Assembly: GCA_003694325.1 (NCBI GenBank)
Contig: RFKJ01000606.1
Location: forward strand, 1 to 5,716
Reading direction: 5' to 3'
From: Deltaproteobacteria bacterium
GTDB taxonomy: Bacteria; Myxococcota_A; UBA796; UBA2385
Length of the DNA stretch: 5,716 nt
In this document: positions 4,472-5,716 of the stretch, in pieces
How the letters are laid out: each line of letters opens with the position of its first letter
Numbering within the stretch: position 1 is the first letter of the stretch
Position numbers and translations under genes: made by a program
The notes under the pieces: generated by a model
The model's input: the letters and a program-made list of their open reading frames with translations, nothing else
The model's database searches: none
What the model was told of the DNA's origin: nothing

Positions 4472-5335
4472 ATGAAGCTCCCCGCCGTTGCGGCCCTGCT
4501 CGTCCTGAGCACCGGCTGCGTGAAGAAGAAGGACTACGACGCGCTCCAGGCCGAGCTGGAGTCCACCCGCAACGACCTGACCGCGACCCTCGCCGAGCGC
4601 GACGCCACCATCGCCGAGCTCCAGCAGGCCCTGGCCGACGAGCAGGCCGAGGTGGCCCGCCTGCAGGCCGAGCTGGACAAGCTGCGCAGCATCTACGAGG
4701 AGGAGACGGCGGTGCTGCGTGCCCAGCAGGCCGAGCTGCTCAAGGACCGCAGCAGCCTGCGGGCTCGGGTGGAGGAGGTCAAGGCCGCCCTGGCCGAGGC
4801 CGCGAAGCGCAAGGCGGCCGCCGAAGCGCGGGTCGCGCAGTTCCGCGACATGCTCGACCGCTTCCAGGCGCTCATCGACGCCGGCCGGCTGAAAGTCCGG
4901 ATCGTCGACGGACGCATGGTGGTGGTGATGGCCACCGACATCCTCTTCGAGTCGGGCAAGGCCGATCTCTCCGAGGAGGGGCGCAAGGCGCTGGCCGAGG
5001 TCGGCGCGGTGCTGGCCTCGATTCCCGATCGTTCCTTCCAGGTCGAGGGGCACACCGACAACGTGCCCATCTCGACCTCCCGCTTCCACAACAACTGGGA
5101 GCTGGGCAGCGCCCGGGCCGTGTCGGTGGTCGAGACGCTCATCGAGGCCGGCGTGCCGCCCGAGCGGCTCAGCGCCGCCAGCTACGCGGAGTTCCACCCG
5201 GTCGCCTCCAACGACACCCCCGAGGGGCGGGCGGCGAACCGGCGCATCGAGATCGTGGTCGTCCCCGACCTCTCCCAGCTCCCCGGGGCCGAGGACCTGG
5301 CGGCCCTGACCGCCGAACAGGACGCCGCCGACTGA
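4472..5335 (+). CDS. OmpA/MotB-type peptidoglycan-binding lipoprotein with coiled coil
   Basis: This 287-residue protein starts at ATG 4472 with GGAGG four bases upstream. It has a short signal peptide ending in L-S-T-G-C, lipidated Cys16. A long Glu/Ala/Leu/Arg-rich coiled coil spans about 19-130. An OmpA C-terminal-like domain spans about 149-265: D-I-L-F-E-S-G-K-A-D-L (156-166), G-H-T-D-N (193-197), N-N-W-E-L-G-S-A-R-A (207-216), and N-R-R-I-E-I (256-261). Asp196 and Arg215 correspond to the pair that binds diaminopimelate of peptidoglycan in OmpA. The D-I-L-F, N-V-P-I and N-W-E-L signatures are closer to MotB than to OmpA, but the MotB membrane helix is replaced by a lipid anchor. Val after Cys16 suggests the outer membrane. 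The likely role is a tether between outer membrane and cell wall, with the coiled coil as spacer. A short tail (266-287) is acidic. A structured leader lies just before the start. Confidence 0.93.
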   Translation: MKLPAVAALLVLSTGCVKKKDYDALQAELESTRNDLTATLAERDATIAELQQALADEQAEVARLQAELDKLRSIYEEETAVLRAQQAELLKDRSSLRARVEEVKAALAEAAKRKAAAEARVAQFRDMLDRFQALIDAGRLKVRIVDGRMVVVMATDILFESGKADLSEEGRKALAEVGAVLASIPDRSFQVEGHTDNVPISTSRFHNNWELGSARAVSVVETLIEAGVPPERLSAASYAEFHPVASNDTPEGRAANRRIEIVVVPDLSQLPGAEDLAALTAEQDAAD

Positions 5336-5339
5336 CCGC

Positions 5340-5367
5340 GACGCAGCGGTCTGGACGCAGCAGTCTG
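5340..5367. repeat. 14-bp tandem duplication after the OmpA-like gene
   Basis: GACGCAGCGGTCTG (5340-5353) is followed at once by GACGCAGCAGTCTG (5354-5367), with one mismatch. It sits in the 74-bp gap between two convergent genes and looks like a small slippage duplication. Confidence 0.7.
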
Positions 5368-5370
5368 CTC

Positions 5371-5399
5371 GAGCCGGGGGCGGCCGGGAGGCCCGGCTT
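5371..5399. terminator. Terminator-like hairpin between convergent genes
   Basis: AGCCGGG (5372-5378) pairs perfectly with CCCGGCT (5392-5398), plus one G-U pair outside, with a 13-base loop. It is followed by TCTCCCC on the plus strand. It lies between the stops of the OmpA-like gene (5335) and the rhodanese gene (5410), where it could serve either strand. It lacks a T-tract. Confidence 0.45.
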
Positions 5400-5409
5400 C
5401 TCCCCGCCG

Positions 5410-5716
5410 TCAGTAGCGCGGGGTGGTCGGGTCGACCTCCAGCGCCCAGGCGTCGATCCCCCCGCTGAGGTTGTCGACGTGTCGGAACCCCGCCCGCTCC
5501 ACCAGGAAGCGGGCGACGTTCCAGCTCCGGATCCCGTGGTGGCACATGACCACGATGTGGGCCGAGGGGTCCAGCTCCCGGTAGCGGGAGACGATCTCCC
5601 CCATGGGGATGTGGACCGCGCTGTCGATGCGGGCGAGATCCAGCTCGTGGCGCTCCCGCACGTCGAGGAGGACGAGGTCCTTCTCCCGTTGCAGCGCGGC
5701 GTGGAGCGCGGCGGCG
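5410..5716 (-). CDS. Rhodanese-domain sulfurtransferase (N-terminus beyond the window)
   Basis: The visible 101 codons form most of a single rhodanese domain. V-L-L-D-V-R-E (15-21 of the visible part) is the usual first strand. A-V-H-I-P-M-G-E (33-40) follows. The active-site loop is C-H-H-G-I-R-S with Cys58 as the predicted persulfide-carrying residue. Then come N-L-S-G-G-I-D-A-W and a C-terminal V-D-P-T-T-P-R-Y. This loop and ending are typical of stand-alone cytoplasmic rhodaneses and of rhodanese tails on ThiF/MoeB-type proteins. The frame is open to the right edge. An internal GTG at 5661 would cut off the first strand, so the true start lies outside. It could therefore be a short single-domain protein or the end of a longer fusion. 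Substrate and partner are not shown. It converges on the OmpA-like gene and is probably unrelated to it. Confidence 0.92.
   Translation of the reverse strand, partial: AAALHAALQREKDLVLLDVRERHELDLARIDSAVHIPMGEIVSRYRELDPSAHIVVMCHHGIRSWNVARFLVERAGFRHVDNLSGGIDAWALEVDPTTPRY

Noticed and set aside
2269..4512. Minus-strand open frame of 747 codons, the longest in the window
   Set aside because: It crosses the ends of several well-supported genes, covers the small lipoprotein in a different frame, and gives a Gly/Pro/Arg/Asp-rich product with no domain.
4472..5335. Flagellar stator protein MotB
   Set aside because: A lipobox and a long coiled coil replace the plug and transmembrane helix of MotB, and no motA lies next to it.
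4202..5545. Minus-strand open frame of 447 codons over the OmpA-like gene
   Set aside because: It is the antisense shadow of a gene with clear OmpA/MotB motifs, and it also overlaps the rhodanese gene in another frame.

Overview
The window is visibly very GC-rich (around 70% by eye). Genes use GTG starts and GGAGG-type ribosome sites, and four neighbouring genes encode lipoproteins with an export signal and a lipobox cysteine. One of these carries a peptidoglycan-binding OmpA/MotB-type domain. This fits a diderm (Gram-negative) bacterium; a Myxococcota-like, formerly deltaproteobacterial, origin is a plausible guess, but no sequence here proves a taxon. I see no mobile element, CRISPR array, tRNA or rRNA.

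Layout, left to right. A 24-bp tandem repeat sits at the left edge. A pentapeptide-repeat protein (48-803, minus) is divergent from a four-CBS-domain protein (997-1764, plus), which is followed by a strong hairpin. An unrecognised lipoprotein (1852-2805, plus) faces a small lipoprotein (2889-3314, minus), with a terminator-like hairpin between them. The small lipoprotein is divergent from an acidic, Asp-rich lipoprotein (3598-4359, plus). An OmpA/MotB-like coiled-coil lipoprotein follows on the same strand (4472-5335). A rhodanese-domain sulfurtransferase (5410 to the right edge, minus) converges on it and is cut by the window end.

How the genes may work together: the middle 3.5 kb is a cell-envelope region of four lipoproteins. 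None has Asp after the lipidated cysteine, so by the E. coli rule they would go to the outer membrane. The OmpA-like one could tie the outer membrane to the cell wall. The acidic lipoprotein just upstream on the same strand is the best candidate for a shared transcript. The pentapeptide, CBS and rhodanese genes look like independent flanking genes.

The most interesting points are: (i) the small lipoprotein gene has a good ribosome site and a full signal peptide, but the codon where ATG is expected reads AAG; (ii) four alternating GGACC/GGTCC blocks lie directly before the OmpA-like start and can fold in two exclusive ways, one covering the ribosome site; (iii) the pentapeptide protein keeps 42 consecutive repeats in perfect register, with one non-canonical patch. 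No clearly new multi-gene system is evident.
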